Part shown: piece after piece, positions 40,369 to 51,267 of the stretch
Layout: every line of letters starts with the position of its first letter
How positions within the stretch are numbered: position 1 is the stretch's first letter
DNA from: Eudromia elegans
Lineage: Eukaryota; Chordata; Aves; Tinamiformes; Tinamidae
Assembly (NCBI GenBank): GCA_003342815.1
Contig: PTEX01000055.1
Coordinates: 1,054,001 to 1,118,000, forward strand
Reading direction: 5' to 3'
Length of the DNA: 64,000 nt
Position numbers and translations under genes: made by a program
The notes under the pieces: generated by a model
Databases searched by the model: none
What the model saw: only the letters and a program-made list of their open reading frames with translations
What the model was told of the DNA's origin: nothing

Positions 40369-40880
40369 ATAGAATCATAGAATGGCTAGGGTTGGAAGGG
40401 ACCTGTAGAGGTCATCTAGTCCAACCCCCCTGCACACGCAGGGTCTCCTAGAGCATGTGGCACAGGGTGATGTCCAGGTGGGTTTTGAAGATCTCCAGAA
40501 AAGGAGACTCCACCACCTCTCTGGGCAGCCTGTGCCAGTGCTCTGTCACCCTCACTGTTAAGAAGTTCTTTCTTAAGTTCCTGTGGAACTTTTGGTGCCT
40601 CAATTTGTGGCCATTTCCTCTAGTTCTGTTGTTGGCCACCACTGAGAAGAGGCCAGCCCCGTCCTCCTCATTCCCTTTCTTGAAATATTTATATACATTA
40701 ATCAGGTCCCCTCTCAGTCTTCTCTTCTCCAGGCTGAACAGGCCCAGCTCTCTCAGCCTTTGCTCATAGGGCAGATGTTCCAGACCCCTAATCATCTTTG
40801 TGGCCCTGCGCTGGACTCTCTCTAGCAGCTCCACGTCCCTCCTGCACTGGGGAGCCCAGAACTGCACACAGTACTCGAGA
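40369..40880 (-). mobile_element. CR1 LINE, 5'-truncated 3' end (antisense to +)
   Basis: The plus strand begins with the antisense CR1 tail ATAGAATCATAGAATGG and GGTTGGAAGGGACC. Translated on the minus strand it gives the C-terminus of CR1 ORF2: [59 protein letters not shown], and near the end [17 protein letters not shown]. About 140 codons are still open with no stop, so this copy is fairly young. It is truncated at its 5' end near 40880, the usual fate of CR1 insertions. Only the region after the reverse transcriptase core is kept, so it cannot move itself. Confidence 0.95.
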
Positions 40881-40989
40881 AGCGAAACACATCCTATCAA
40901 GAGTAGCAGAGACTGTATTAGTGAAGATGTATTCTTATTTAAATTTAGACAAAATGTTCACACAGCATGTGTGTGGCAGCCAGGGGAAT

Positions 40990-42235
40990 CAGGCCCAGCC
41001 AACATGGGTTCATGAAGGCAAGTCTTGCCACACCAACCCGATCTCCTTCTATGACCAGGTGACCCACTTGGCGGATGAGGGAAAGGCTGAGGACATGACC
41101 TACATAGACTTCAGCAAGGCCTTTGACACTGTCTCCCACTGGCTTCTCCCGGAGAAACTGGCAGCTCACGGCTTAGGCAGTGTCCTCTTCACTGAGTGAA
41201 AAACTGTCTGGATGGCTGGACCTCGAGAGCAGTGGTGAATATAGTTAAATCCAGCTGGTGAATGATCATGAGTGGTGTTCCCCAGGAATCAGTGTTGGGA
41301 CGAGTCTTCTTTAATATCCTTATCAATGATCTAGATGAGAGGACTGAGTGCACCCTCAGAAAATTTGCAAATGACACCAAGCTGGGAGGAAGAGTTGATC
41401 TGCTTGAGGGTAGGAAGGCTCTGCAGAGGGATCTGGACAGGATTGGTAGGTTGTATGAGGTTCAACAAGACCAACTGTATGAGGCTCAACAAGGCCAAGT
41501 GCCAGGTCCTGCACTTCGGTCCCAACAACCCCATGCAGCGCTGCATGGCAGAGTGGCTGGAGAGCTGCATGGGAGAAAAGGATCTGGGGCTGCTGGTTGA
41601 CAGCCAGCACAGGAGCGAGCAGTGTGCCTGGGGGGCAAGAAGGCCGAGGGCCTCCTGGCTCCTATCAGGAACAGTGTGACCAGCAGGACCAGGGCGGTGA
41701 TCGTCCCCCTGTACTCGGCGCTGGTGAGGCTGCACCTCGAATACTGTGTTCACTTTGGGGCCTCCCACTGCAAGAAGGACATTGAGGTGCTGGAGCGTGT
41801 CCAAAGGAGGGCAGTGAAGCTGGTGCAGGGGCTGGAGCACAGACCTCATGAGGAACAGCTGAGGGAGCTGGGGGTGTTTAGTCTGGAGGAGAGGAGGCCC
41901 AGGGGAGACCTTGTAGCTCTCTACAACTACCTGAAAGGAGGTTGCAGTGAGGCGGGAATCAGTCTCTTCTCCAAAATAACTACCAATAGGACAACAGAAA
42001 TTGACCTCAAATTACATCAAGGAAGGTTCAGGTTGGATATTTCTACATGGAAGGAGTGGTGAAGCCCTGGAACAGGCTGTCCAGGTTAGTGATGGAGTCA
42101 CCATCCCTGACAGTGTTCGAGAACTGTGTAGAAGGGGCACTTAAGGACATGGTTTAGCAGGCAGGTGTTGAAAGGCTTTGGGTTGGACTCAGTGATCTTG
42201 AAGATCTTTTCTAACCATAATGATTCTGTGATTCT
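40990..42235 (+). mobile_element. CR1 LINE fragment with part of the reverse transcriptase
   Basis: The plus strand encodes, in broken frames, reverse transcriptase blocks typical of CR1 ORF2: [43 protein letters not shown], and FANDTKLGG, where intact elements have FADD. The C-terminal block follows: [40 protein letters not shown] and [14 protein letters not shown]. It ends with a CR1 3' tail, GATTCTGTGATTCT, at 42222-42235. Several frameshifts, a stop after SVLFTE and a 24-bp tandem duplication (41452-41499) show it is dead. It is more diverged than the neighbouring minus-strand copy, so it is probably an older insertion of a different subfamily. Confidence 0.93.
41452..41499 (+). repeat. 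24-bp tandem duplication inside the CR1 reverse transcriptase
   Basis: TGTATGAGGTTCAACAAGAC and TGTATGAGGCTCAACAAGGC begin two adjacent 24-bp units. The duplication adds eight codons without shifting frame. Confidence 0.9.
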
Positions 42236-42239
42236 TTGT

Positions 42240-45200
42240 CCTTAATTTCCATTCTGTATAAAATACTGAAGTGCGGTTGTGTATTCCCACCAGCTTGACA
42301 CCCAAAGGATCTCCTAATACAGTCTTTTCACTAACCATCTACATGACCCCAGAGCTCTCGTGGCTGAAAATTGGAAGACCATATGGGCATTTGGAAATGG
42401 AATCCAAAAGGGCTGCAAGCAGAAAAGGTGGGAGAAGAAAAAGTACTTTGAATTTTTCTGTGTCCACATATTTACACAGAAAATTAGAAAGCAGTGTGTG
42501 TACCAGAGTATTCCCTAGACCTCCAAGTCTCACACAGCTGGAGTGTTAACTCATCCGGGTGCAGATGGTCCACAGTTGGAAATCAGTAGATGAGACAAGG
42601 AGATGTACATGGGCATACACAAATAAACATAACAGGAGTTGGCAGGCAAATGTGTTAAAAAAAGAGAGATGTGTTTTGCTAAATGGGCTAAACAATGACA
42701 GAAATATTTCCTTACAAACTGTAATCAAATAAGATAAAATAACTAATTGGTACATTTGTTTGTGTTGAATTGCTATCAATACTGTTTTGTCAGACGCATC
42801 TAGGCAAAGTTCCCACAAGGATATCAGGACCATTAGACACAGGGTTTCTTTCTTCTGGCAGCATTGGTCCAGTGCTGTTTATCCAGGCTTTGCTCTTGCT
42901 TGAGGAAGAGCTGAAGGAAGCACAAGAATTTGACTGCCAAGGCACACAATCCAGTTGTTCATGAGCTATACTGCAGCTCTCCGTTTCTATGTAGGGGTTA
43001 TCTGGATCCACCATCACCATAGCTGCCTCAGATAAAATAAGTCAGCATGAGGCCAAGCAGTCTTCACAGCTGATAGTACATTTTATCCTTCCTATGTTTC
43101 TACCAGTGTTGCTGTTGAGCTTCCTGCATCCAGGGATCATTTGCTATGTGTTTTGAGCAGTACAGTAAACTGTAAAAAGAAGAAAATACCAGTTGTTGCT
43201 GTTGCTTCAAAGTGTAAGAAAGTTTGGCAACAAGCCTCAAACCTTCCTGATCCTTCAGAGCAGAAACAGCTCTTGGAATACGGCCTCTCACCTGTAAGTG
43301 CCTCAGACTCCCTGCTGCAAATGCAAATTTTACTTCAGTTAGCAGAAGAGATGTGTAAGCAAGAAGCATTGCTGCTCTGCACTATTAATGGTAATTTACA
43401 GGTGCAAAAATCAAGCCCTGCTGCTTACTGTCCTTTGAAAATGTGACTTTTTGTTCCCCACAGTGGCATTATATGTTTTTCTGAAGTTCAATTTACTGAA
43501 TTGTTCTTAATGTCTAGGTTTTAAAATGAAATAATTTGGAGTTTTAATTTTTAAGACAAGATAAGGGCAGACATAAATATCTTAGTCAAAGTCATGGCAT
43601 GGCACCAAAATTATTATTTATGCTAAGCTTTGAGATAGGCTTTGTTCTCAGGGAGCCAAGCTGTTACATTTTTTTTTCCTAATCTACTCAGTATTCAAGT
43701 TTCACTGCCAGCTGAAATTAAATATTAGAATTTTTCTTTGTTGTTATAGAGTTGAATTATTATAGAGATAATTATTATTGAATAGTTCAGCATACATCCT
43801 GTATTTAATCTATTTAACACACACTAAGTGGAGTCCAGAGTGCAGTACGAAGAGCAAATCTCTAATTGTTTTAATGTAAAGGATGAAGAAAACCTGAGGT
43901 AAAGAGAATTCAATTAATAAAAGCAAATCTATATGTTAAAAAGGTACATACTTTTTTGCTTTAAAACAGTGTCATAAATCATCTTGTTTGGAGATACAGG
44001 ATACCTAGTTAAATCTTAATATTTGCAGAAAAAAAAATATATGTTTTTGAGAATGTATATTATGCTAATAGAAAGCATAAACCCACAAGTGCTAGAAATC
44101 TCTTTTTTGTACTTGAGTCCTGTTTCCCTTAATTACCTTCTTGCCTGCCAGGAGTATTTCGAGTGACATGAGTGTGGATACAGAGGCAGTCCTGCACACG
44201 TTGGCGTCAAGAGTGTGTGTGTGTGCCTGCTTGTGTATATAGATTCATAGATATTAATACAAAGGAGATGAGGTCATATTCTATTAAAATTGTGGAGATC
44301 CAAATATTATTTCTTTGTGGTGTGTGATCATCAGGATGGGAAGCTCACAGTGTGTAGCAACCCTGTGTGACAAGGGCCTATAAAGTCAGTCCCCAAAAGT
44401 GAATAATCTTGATTCTCTCCTGGAACTCCATTCTTTATTTTCCTTTCCTGCTTATCTTTGAGATGAATTTTCATAAACCAACCTCTTAAAAGTTCTTTCC
44501 AAGAAACAGATGTGTTTATTCTAGCTTTATGACTGATGCCCTGCCATGCCTGGCCTAGACCAGAGAGAAATAAAGGACATGATCCATAGACTATTGACTT
44601 CAATGGGTCTTGATCCATGGGCATAAATTACACGTTTCTACATAATTGAAGTATTAACTCGTGAAGACTAACATTAACTAAGTGAAACATACCTTACATT
44701 CAGTAAGATTTTCTCCATTTGTAAGAAAGATGCTTACCCAAAATAGGAAAAAATATTCAGATTTCATTTGTTCCATGTGTTTGTAAACAGGAAATATTGT
44801 GATGAACTCCCTGGTCACATAGTGTAAAACCAAAATTATGCATTGTGATTTTCTCCATCCTGTTGGCAACAAGCCATGTAAATTAGAATATAGACCCAGT
44901 GCAGGAAATCAAATCATGAAATGATCAGAACTCACGGTAAAATATGATCATTAAGATAATGCACTTAAATGAGAAGCACTACATTTTTTTACTGCAACCT
45001 TTCATTTTAATGTAGCTACATCTGCATGTATTTTAGTTCACTGGTGCCAAAAGGAAAATGGCTTTTAAGAAAGGGCCATGGTCTTGTCTTTACCTCTTTC
45101 TCTCCCATTGCATTCTCTTAAATTATCTGCATTTCATTTTATTAGTTTGATCCCTTGTTTTTGGTACCTCACTCTGTCACTCTGCTGTTTCCTTAGACCT

Positions 45201-45540
45201 TCTATGTGACTTCCAACCAATATGGATGAATTCTCTGCTGCTTTTTGTTGGACATTTTTGTAGTAAGCCTGGGATTTCTTTGTTCATCAAGCTTCTCATC
45301 TCTATATTGACTAATAAAAGCTAATATTTTCAGCAGTCTACAGTCATGCCTTACAAAATATTAATTGAGGTTAAATGTGAGCAGTCTATGACCCTGAAAT
45401 TATTTTCTTCTAATAAAGTTTTAATCAAAGTGTGGGATTCTCAGCTGGGAGTCCTGAGGCAGTCACGGAAATACATCAGCCAGTGTGCCCAACATCTTTG
45501 TACTTGCTTGCATTGTATTTAAATGAAAAGAGACAGAAAT
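42240..45540. other. Intergenic region downstream of PRKN
   Basis: There is no recognised gene. It contains a (GT)7 run at 44212-44225, and minus-strand open frames at 42790-43020 and 43100-43369 that I cannot assign. A longer PRKN 3' UTR could reach into it. Confidence 0.6.
44212..44225. repeat. (GT)7 dinucleotide repeat
   Basis: Short perfect microsatellite in the intergenic region. Confidence 0.9.
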
Positions 45541-46720
45541 AAAGCATAAAAAGCATTGACTATTTATTGTTTCATTTTTTCTCTGAAACCAAGTTGTGCT
45601 GCAAGTCATTACATGTCACATTGAAGTGGACCGTACCTGTTTCATTTTGGAGTAAGACAACAATGTAAGCCCTATCAAACAATAAGATTTTTCTGGCTTG
45701 GAGATGATGCTGAGTTTTATCTTACTGTGTTAAGCTGGTGAAATTAAAGAAGCCCTGTGGCCCAAGTTGTCTGAGCTATGAATATATTTTCACAAATATA
45801 TCCACATTGTAAATCAATTTCTGTTTATGATGATGGAGAAAATAACCCTGAGAAGTCTCCTCCTCCCTCTTCTTACCACATCCAAAGTTTTGCTGTAAGC
45901 CCAAGGAAATGAAATGCTGTGAGTCTAACTTGTGTAGCACTTAATCAGACCCACCTACCAAGGCAAGAACATTCACAGTTAAAACTAAAACTGCATCCTT
46001 AACTCATCTTGCAGTAGTATAATGGCCTGCAATTTCATGTCATCTTACAAATAGATAAGAAAAATTATGGCATTAAGCTGTTTATATGACAATTGGTTTA
46101 AAAGCAAGACCCCTACCGAAAGCCTGCTGGGAAGGATCCCTGAGAATACACTGAAGAACCACCGTTTTTCTCTGGCCACTCTTTCTCTGTCAACAGTTTT
46201 TGAATTAGCGATAGCATTTCTTATTTTTTTTTCCAAAGGGAAAACTGTGGTATTGAATTGTTAATGCAGAGCAGCTCTTTCCCTCCCTCCCTTCCCTCTC
46301 ACACAAACAAACACAAACACACGCAGGCTTCTCTATATTGTACAAGTTATAGATTCCTGACTATAAATGTCAGCCAAACTGCCTCATGGTAACGCTGGCT
46401 GCTGTCTGTACTGGGAGAACACACAAGCACAGGGAGGTGAAATTCAACTGTCTTCTTACCACAATGAGCAAATCTGGTGATAAAAAGAATTGCTCCTTTT
46501 ACTTAGTGGCTTTAAAACTCTTGGCATGGCTTCAAGGTGATTTTTGTATGAGTACGCACATGAGAAAGCAAAGCCAAGCAAACTGGGGCCAGCTTCTGAA
46601 CTCCTTGTCCTGGAAATCACTGGGAGGGAGCTTTGTGCAAGAAAGGAGTTCAGAACCTGTTCCCCATGAGAGTGAACTCGAGCAGCGGTGATGCCAGCCA
46701 GCCCCGGTGCCACGGGGCCT
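45540..46720 (-). other. PRKN: Probable PRKN 3' UTR with poly(A) signal
   Basis: The stretch after the parkin stop codon has no further coding similarity that I can see. The first canonical AATAAA on the minus strand is at 45568-45563. It is followed downstream by a U-rich tract (in transcript sense, TGCTTTTTATGC and TTTCTGTCTCTTTTC), as expected for a cleavage and polyadenylation site. That would give a 3' UTR of about 1.15-1.2 kb. Further AATAAA matches lie near 45140, 44515 and 44431, so longer forms are possible. The end at 45540 is approximate. Confidence 0.4.
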
Positions 46721-46830
46721 CTAGTCGAACCAGTGATCTCCCATGCAGGTCCTGTTCCACTCCAGGCCGCAGTTCCAGCACCACTCGAACCTGCACCGCG
46801 GGCGAGGACACTTCATGTGCATGCAGCCAC
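46721..46830 (-). CDS. PRKN: Parkin exon 12 (last coding exon): catalytic RING2 and stop codon
   Basis: After the acceptor TGCCTCGCAG the exon begins GT GGC TGC ATG and encodes [28 protein letters not shown] and MGDHWFD, then TAG at 46723-46721. In human numbering it contains the catalytic cysteine C431, its partners H433 and E444, and the zinc ligands C436, C441, C446, C449, C457 and H461. RING2 therefore looks fully competent to accept ubiquitin from an E2 and pass it to substrate. Human C451, which is not a ligand, is Leu here. The coding part is 110 nt against 113 in human, because the reading frame stops after D464 and lacks the final Val465. The 4.3-kb intron 11 separates it from exon 11. 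This is the 3' end of the gene; AGPAT4 follows downstream on the same strand. Confidence 0.97.
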
Positions 46831-49479
46831 CTGCGAGGCACAAAAAGAAGGGCCTCACTCCTTGGAAAATGCCTTCAGGAGAGGTCAGCCAACTGTTGAC
46901 TGGTTTTAAATCAACTTCTTGGGTTCATTATTAGTCAAGAAGAATATTTTATAAACGACATTAAAAAGCCTGAGGAATACTTTTCCTAGGTTTCATAAAA
47001 CCTGTTACTCCCTCTTTTATTTGGATGTAACCTGCTAGTTGCACCTGGGGGACTGAACGAGTCTGATATTTCTGTCTGATCTTTGAAGGGACTGTGCTAG
47101 AGACAAGAAAATGAGTCTGTGGCATCTCAAAGAAATCATGGAGACAGCTGCCCAAGGATAGTCTACTTTAATCTAGCTGTGAGCCAGAAGGTGCTCAAAA
47201 TTCAATTATTTATTTGAATTTTTATTGGAAAGCTGAGAGATTTGCAAAGAGAATTAATCAAGGCACACAAATTTTAATGGATGACTACCGATAATGTTAA
47301 AATGATACTCGTAATTTAAGCTTATTAGTCTTTCTTTATATATAAAGCAGCCTTTTGATCATATGTCCCATGTGTTTTTTCTTACTTTCTCATACTGTGA
47401 GAGCAGCTTTAATCTCTCTGCTCACAGCCCTCATCAGATGTTCATTTTGTAACAGATAAAACATGAACATTGTCAAAGGTCATTACAGAGATGTACTGCA
47501 AATGGGAATTATGTTGCTTACTACAAAAAGAAAGCTTTTGTACAACTCAGACTGAAATGAAGCCATGCAGTATGAAGAATGCTGATATCTCTTCTTCTGC
47601 GAGAATTGTTAACAGCTTCTTCAGGTGGTGACAGGAGGTACAAGGCCCATGCATTTCCTAGTGTATGACATTACTTTTACACACTGTTTTCCTATGATGC
47701 CACTCCATAATGATCTTCAGAAAGTAAAAATGACTGGAGACACAAGAAGTGAGCTCTTAAAATAGGCCTTTCTGCTCTGTCTGGCAGAGGGAGGTAGCCA
47801 GGTCTACTTGCTGTATTATACCTTTGTTTAAGTGGTAATATTTGCTGAACATCTTATGCTGTTTAAATGCAAGTCAACTAAAGGCTGGCCTCCATGTTAC
47901 ACTTCAGCTCAGATCCTGTCCTGTCTTAGGGTTAAGGTTAAGCCACCACTAGATGAAATGCATCGCGGTGGTGGAGAGGAGCAAAAGCCTAATAGGGATC
48001 TTCTGTGATAAGCCACGTGGCCCCTTCTGGTCCCTTCTACCCAGCAGCTGAGGTCAGCAGGCAGAGCTGAGAGTGCCTCAAGTGCCATGACCAACAGCTT
48101 GCTGAGTACAACCATCTTTGGAGAGGTGGAGATGTGTGTTCAGCCCCACTCGGGCTGTGAGAACTCAGAGGAGCATTTCACTCTTTTGCTTACGCTGCTA
48201 AAGTTGTTGGCATATAGTAATATCCTCTATTGCCCATGGAAAAACAGGCTATTATAGCAAGATTTTTGGCTCTACCACTGTTCCTTGTGAAGAACAGTGG
48301 CCAAGTCCCATGTGGGAAGGGAAGGCACAATTATGCTCTCACGTATGCTCAGTAGGCTCCTTCCAAAGGGAGACTCTTGGCAGATTGCAGTGTATGACCG
48401 TCAGGCCCCGGACACCAACAGTACTTCAGGCCTCCGGTTATCCCAGGACATGAGCGGAATCAGGAGGCTGAGGAGCTCTGGAGCTGCACCAGCCCCTCCG
48501 CATGGCTGGGCACTGCCAGGGCCACTGGCAGGTGACTGCAGCTCATCATCCCCGGCAGACTGTTCCGTCATGCCCACATCATGCCATGGGCACCTCAAAC
48601 CGTTTGCTTTTGGAACGGGACCTGCTGCAGTAAATTAAACTGAGACAGGAAGTCTCTGCTGCCCCTGTGCTCTTTCCTCTCCCTGTGTTTTTAGGTTTGG
48701 GGGGAGGTGTCTTAAAAGTACGTGCTAGGGGTCATTCTAGTTGTGTAGGTGGAAGACAGAGAAAGGAGATTTCTCAGCACAGACTGGAGGCAATCTGATT
48801 CTAGATTAGACTGCTCTGCTTGATAATTCCCTCCGCACACCTTTCTGTAAGCATCATTTTTCTAGAGCAGTTGTATATCTGTCCTGATCAGCTTTGGGCT
48901 GACGAAGGACCTGACGTCTTCACAGGAGCCAGACTCACAGAAGATCTCAATTTTCTGCATTTGCAGAAAATCAGCCAGATTACTGCATTCCCTAGGAGGT
49001 TTGACAGTCTGACTTCTCAAGGACATTTATAATTTCTGTTCATGGCTGCTCAACAGATTTCACTAGCCAGTAGGGGATAAATTTAATTTGTAGGGGTGGT
49101 TTGAACAGTTTGTTATTCATGTAGTGTGGTGGATTCTGAGAAAGTTCTTTATGCCAAACAGAGCTCCAGCACAGGTAAATCTTGCTTAGAAACTAAAATA
49201 AAAGAAATGCTGCTGAGATGTCATTTCCTTTTTAATGCCCCTTTAAAAAAAATGAATACATGTGTTGTTAGAATGCAATAAACAAAGATGTTTTGTTAAA
49301 GGGCATGTTAACTATCTTTTTATCTTCTGAGTCAGTGGAATTCGCTACGGTAAATGTATGGCTATTGTTACGCAGGGAACAGTAGGCTGCAGGCAGAACA
49401 AAAGCCAGCCTGGAAAGCTGGAATGTGCAGTTCCCATTATCAGAAAAGCAAACACAGCGTGCTTTAAGCTTCACGCCTC

Positions 49480-49915
49480 GATTCACAGAACCACAGGGCT
49501 GCTGAGGCTGGAAGGGACCTCTGGAGATCGCCCAGTCCAGCCCCCTGCTCACAAGGGTCACCTAGTGCAGACCACCGAGGACTGTGTTCAGCCTCTGAAT
49601 ACCTCCAAGGATGGAGACTCCACCAGCCCTCCGGGCAACCGGATCTAGCGTTCAGCTACGCTCACAGTAAAAAAGTTTTTTTCTTTTTTCATATCTAAAT
49701 CGATTTTTCTGTTTTTTATTTATTTTTATTTATTTATTTTTATATGCATTATTCCTTGTCCTTTCCCTGGGAAGACCCTGGCTTTGTCTTTTCTCCCTGC
49801 CATGAGTTATTTATAAATATTGATAAAATTGCCCTGAGCCTTCTCTTCTCCAGGTTGAACAGACCCAACTCTCCTCACATAATGGATGCTCCAGTCCCTT
49901 AATCATCTTGGTGTC
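49480..49915 (-). mobile_element. Decayed CR1 LINE 3' end in PRKN intron 11
   Basis: The plus strand shows the antisense CR1 end: GGCTGGAAGGGACCTCTGGA, then CCCAGTCCAGCCCCCTGCTC. Further along, TTCTCTTCTCCAGGTTGAAC and CAGTCCCTTAATCATCTTGG match the upstream part of the 3' region. The minus-strand translation retains TKMIKGLEH. The middle (about 49675-49745) is replaced by a T-rich and ATTT-rich simple repeat. This is an old, inactive copy. Confidence 0.85.
49675..49745. repeat. T-rich/ATTT simple repeat inside the decayed CR1
   Basis: T runs pass into repeated TTTAT/ATTT units between two CR1-matching segments, so the repeat grew within or replaced part of the element. Confidence 0.85.
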
Positions 49916-51074
49916 AGCTAGGGATGTCCATGTGACAGCAGCCAGTACATTAACAATAGAGAATCTGTGGCTCAGAGGAAGAGAAAGAAACGGTCCCTGC
50001 ACTGACTCCAGCCTGACCAGAAGCTTCTCTGTTTGCCTGTGCACAGACCTTACATAAGAACAGTTGCAATTACTGCCTATTTCTAATCCAGCTCAAACTT
50101 CTGGTTTGCCCATCTATTTTATGAGTCTGTAAATAATTTCCTTCCCACTTACCCCTCTGTTCTCTCCCGCTGCCTACCTTGCTCTGTACCCTTTGCCAAA
50201 TCTTATGTCATCTTCCCACTCTTGAATTCATGCTTTCATAACTTCTGCTCTTGTACTTGAAGAAATCTCCCACCTCCCATCTGCCAACTGTCTTCCTTCC
50301 TTTCTTCAAACACCAGATTTCAGGATTTTGTCCTATTTAATAATATCTCCACAGTTTCGTTGCCTGAAGTGTTCTTCCCTTGTGGTTTACAGACGTTCTT
50401 GTCTGGCATTTACAAAATCCCATTTGAATCACTGATGCCATGGAACCAAGAAGCATCCCCTATACTTGCTATTCGTATCATTTAATTTATTTAGGTAATC
50501 ATTTTAAGACAGTCTGGCTAGTTCCCATTAACACTGTTAAATCTTGGAACAACATTTGCCTACAGGGCACGGCCCATTTGCTGTTCCTGCTCCCCATTCT
50601 AACGACCTCAGAGACAGTGGATTAATTTTCTTCCCATGTGTTAAGTGTTGATTAATGCAAACAGTTCCTCAAGACTCATTTTTTTCCCCCTCTGACTTGC
50701 TCTTTCATTGTAGGCATTTCACTGGGGGGAGATTCATCTCTTCTAACTTCAGGTATTTACCATATCATCATCTACCTCAGGACTAATTCTCTTACACCCC
50801 AGTTTTAGGTGCAATTCTTCTGACCTGCTTTAGATACTTGCTTTATTTTAGTATGATACAAGTTTTGTTCTACAGATGACTATTTTTTCCACTGAAAAAC
50901 ATGAATAGCTTTGACACGTAGGGTGTCTCTGGTCTTTCCCCCCTGTTTATCAAACAGCTGTGTGTTTTGTGAAACTTAATTAGGGGCTTTAGAGATTTAG
51001 TGACTTCCAAGTAGTTCCGATCTAGTGGCAGAGAGAATAATCTTGCTCTCTGTGCTCTTGACATGCATATTCTC

Positions 51075-51094
51075 ATATATATATATATATATAT
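51075..51094. repeat. (AT)10 dinucleotide repeat beside PRKN exon 11
   Basis: A perfect alternating AT run lies 56 nt into intron 11 from the exon 11 donor. Confidence 0.95.
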
Positions 51095-51149
51095 TTTCTA
51101 AGCTGGATCTTAGCAGACAAGCGATGACTGGTGACCCTAACCCATTTAC

Positions 51150-51267
51150 CATTTTTTTCTACTGGAACATGGCAGCTGGGGCATGGCTTGGTTGTTTTCT
51201 TGATTGTTTCTTTAGACGCCTCTTCCCATCGGGCTCGCGCGGCCGCCTGCTCATCAACCACATATCC
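51150..51267 (-). CDS. PRKN: Parkin exon 11: REP element and start of RING2
   Basis: This exon encodes [14 protein letters not shown], then [18 protein letters not shown], then HVPVEKN plus the first base of a Gly codon. It corresponds to human parkin residues 390-429. It carries the REP helix with W403, the residue that docks on RING1 and blocks the E2 site in the autoinhibited state. It also carries the first two RING2 zinc ligands, C418 and C421. The acceptor is CCTTTTGCAG before 51267; the donor is G|GTAAAT at 51150/51149. The length, 118 nt, equals that of human exon 11. The ending phase (one base) fits the start of exon 12 exactly, giving Gly-Gly across the junction. No frameshift or stop is seen. 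An (AT)n run lies 56 nt into the following intron. Confidence 0.98.

Larger units (their letters stand above)
46831..51149 (-). other. PRKN: PRKN intron 11
   Basis: This 4.3-kb intron is bounded by G|GTAAAT and CTCGCAG|GT. Its content is a decayed CR1 fragment with an embedded T/A-rich simple repeat (49.48-49.92 kb) and an (AT)10 run next to the exon 11 donor. Nothing else is recognised. Confidence 0.93.

Noticed and set aside
40448..42062. Host gene encoding a reverse-transcriptase-like protein
   Set aside because: The protein matches CR1 ORF2 and is bounded by CR1 tails; it belongs to two truncated LINE copies.
46633..46934. Plus-strand open frames over 46.63-46.93 kb
   Set aside because: They are antisense shadows of parkin exon 12.
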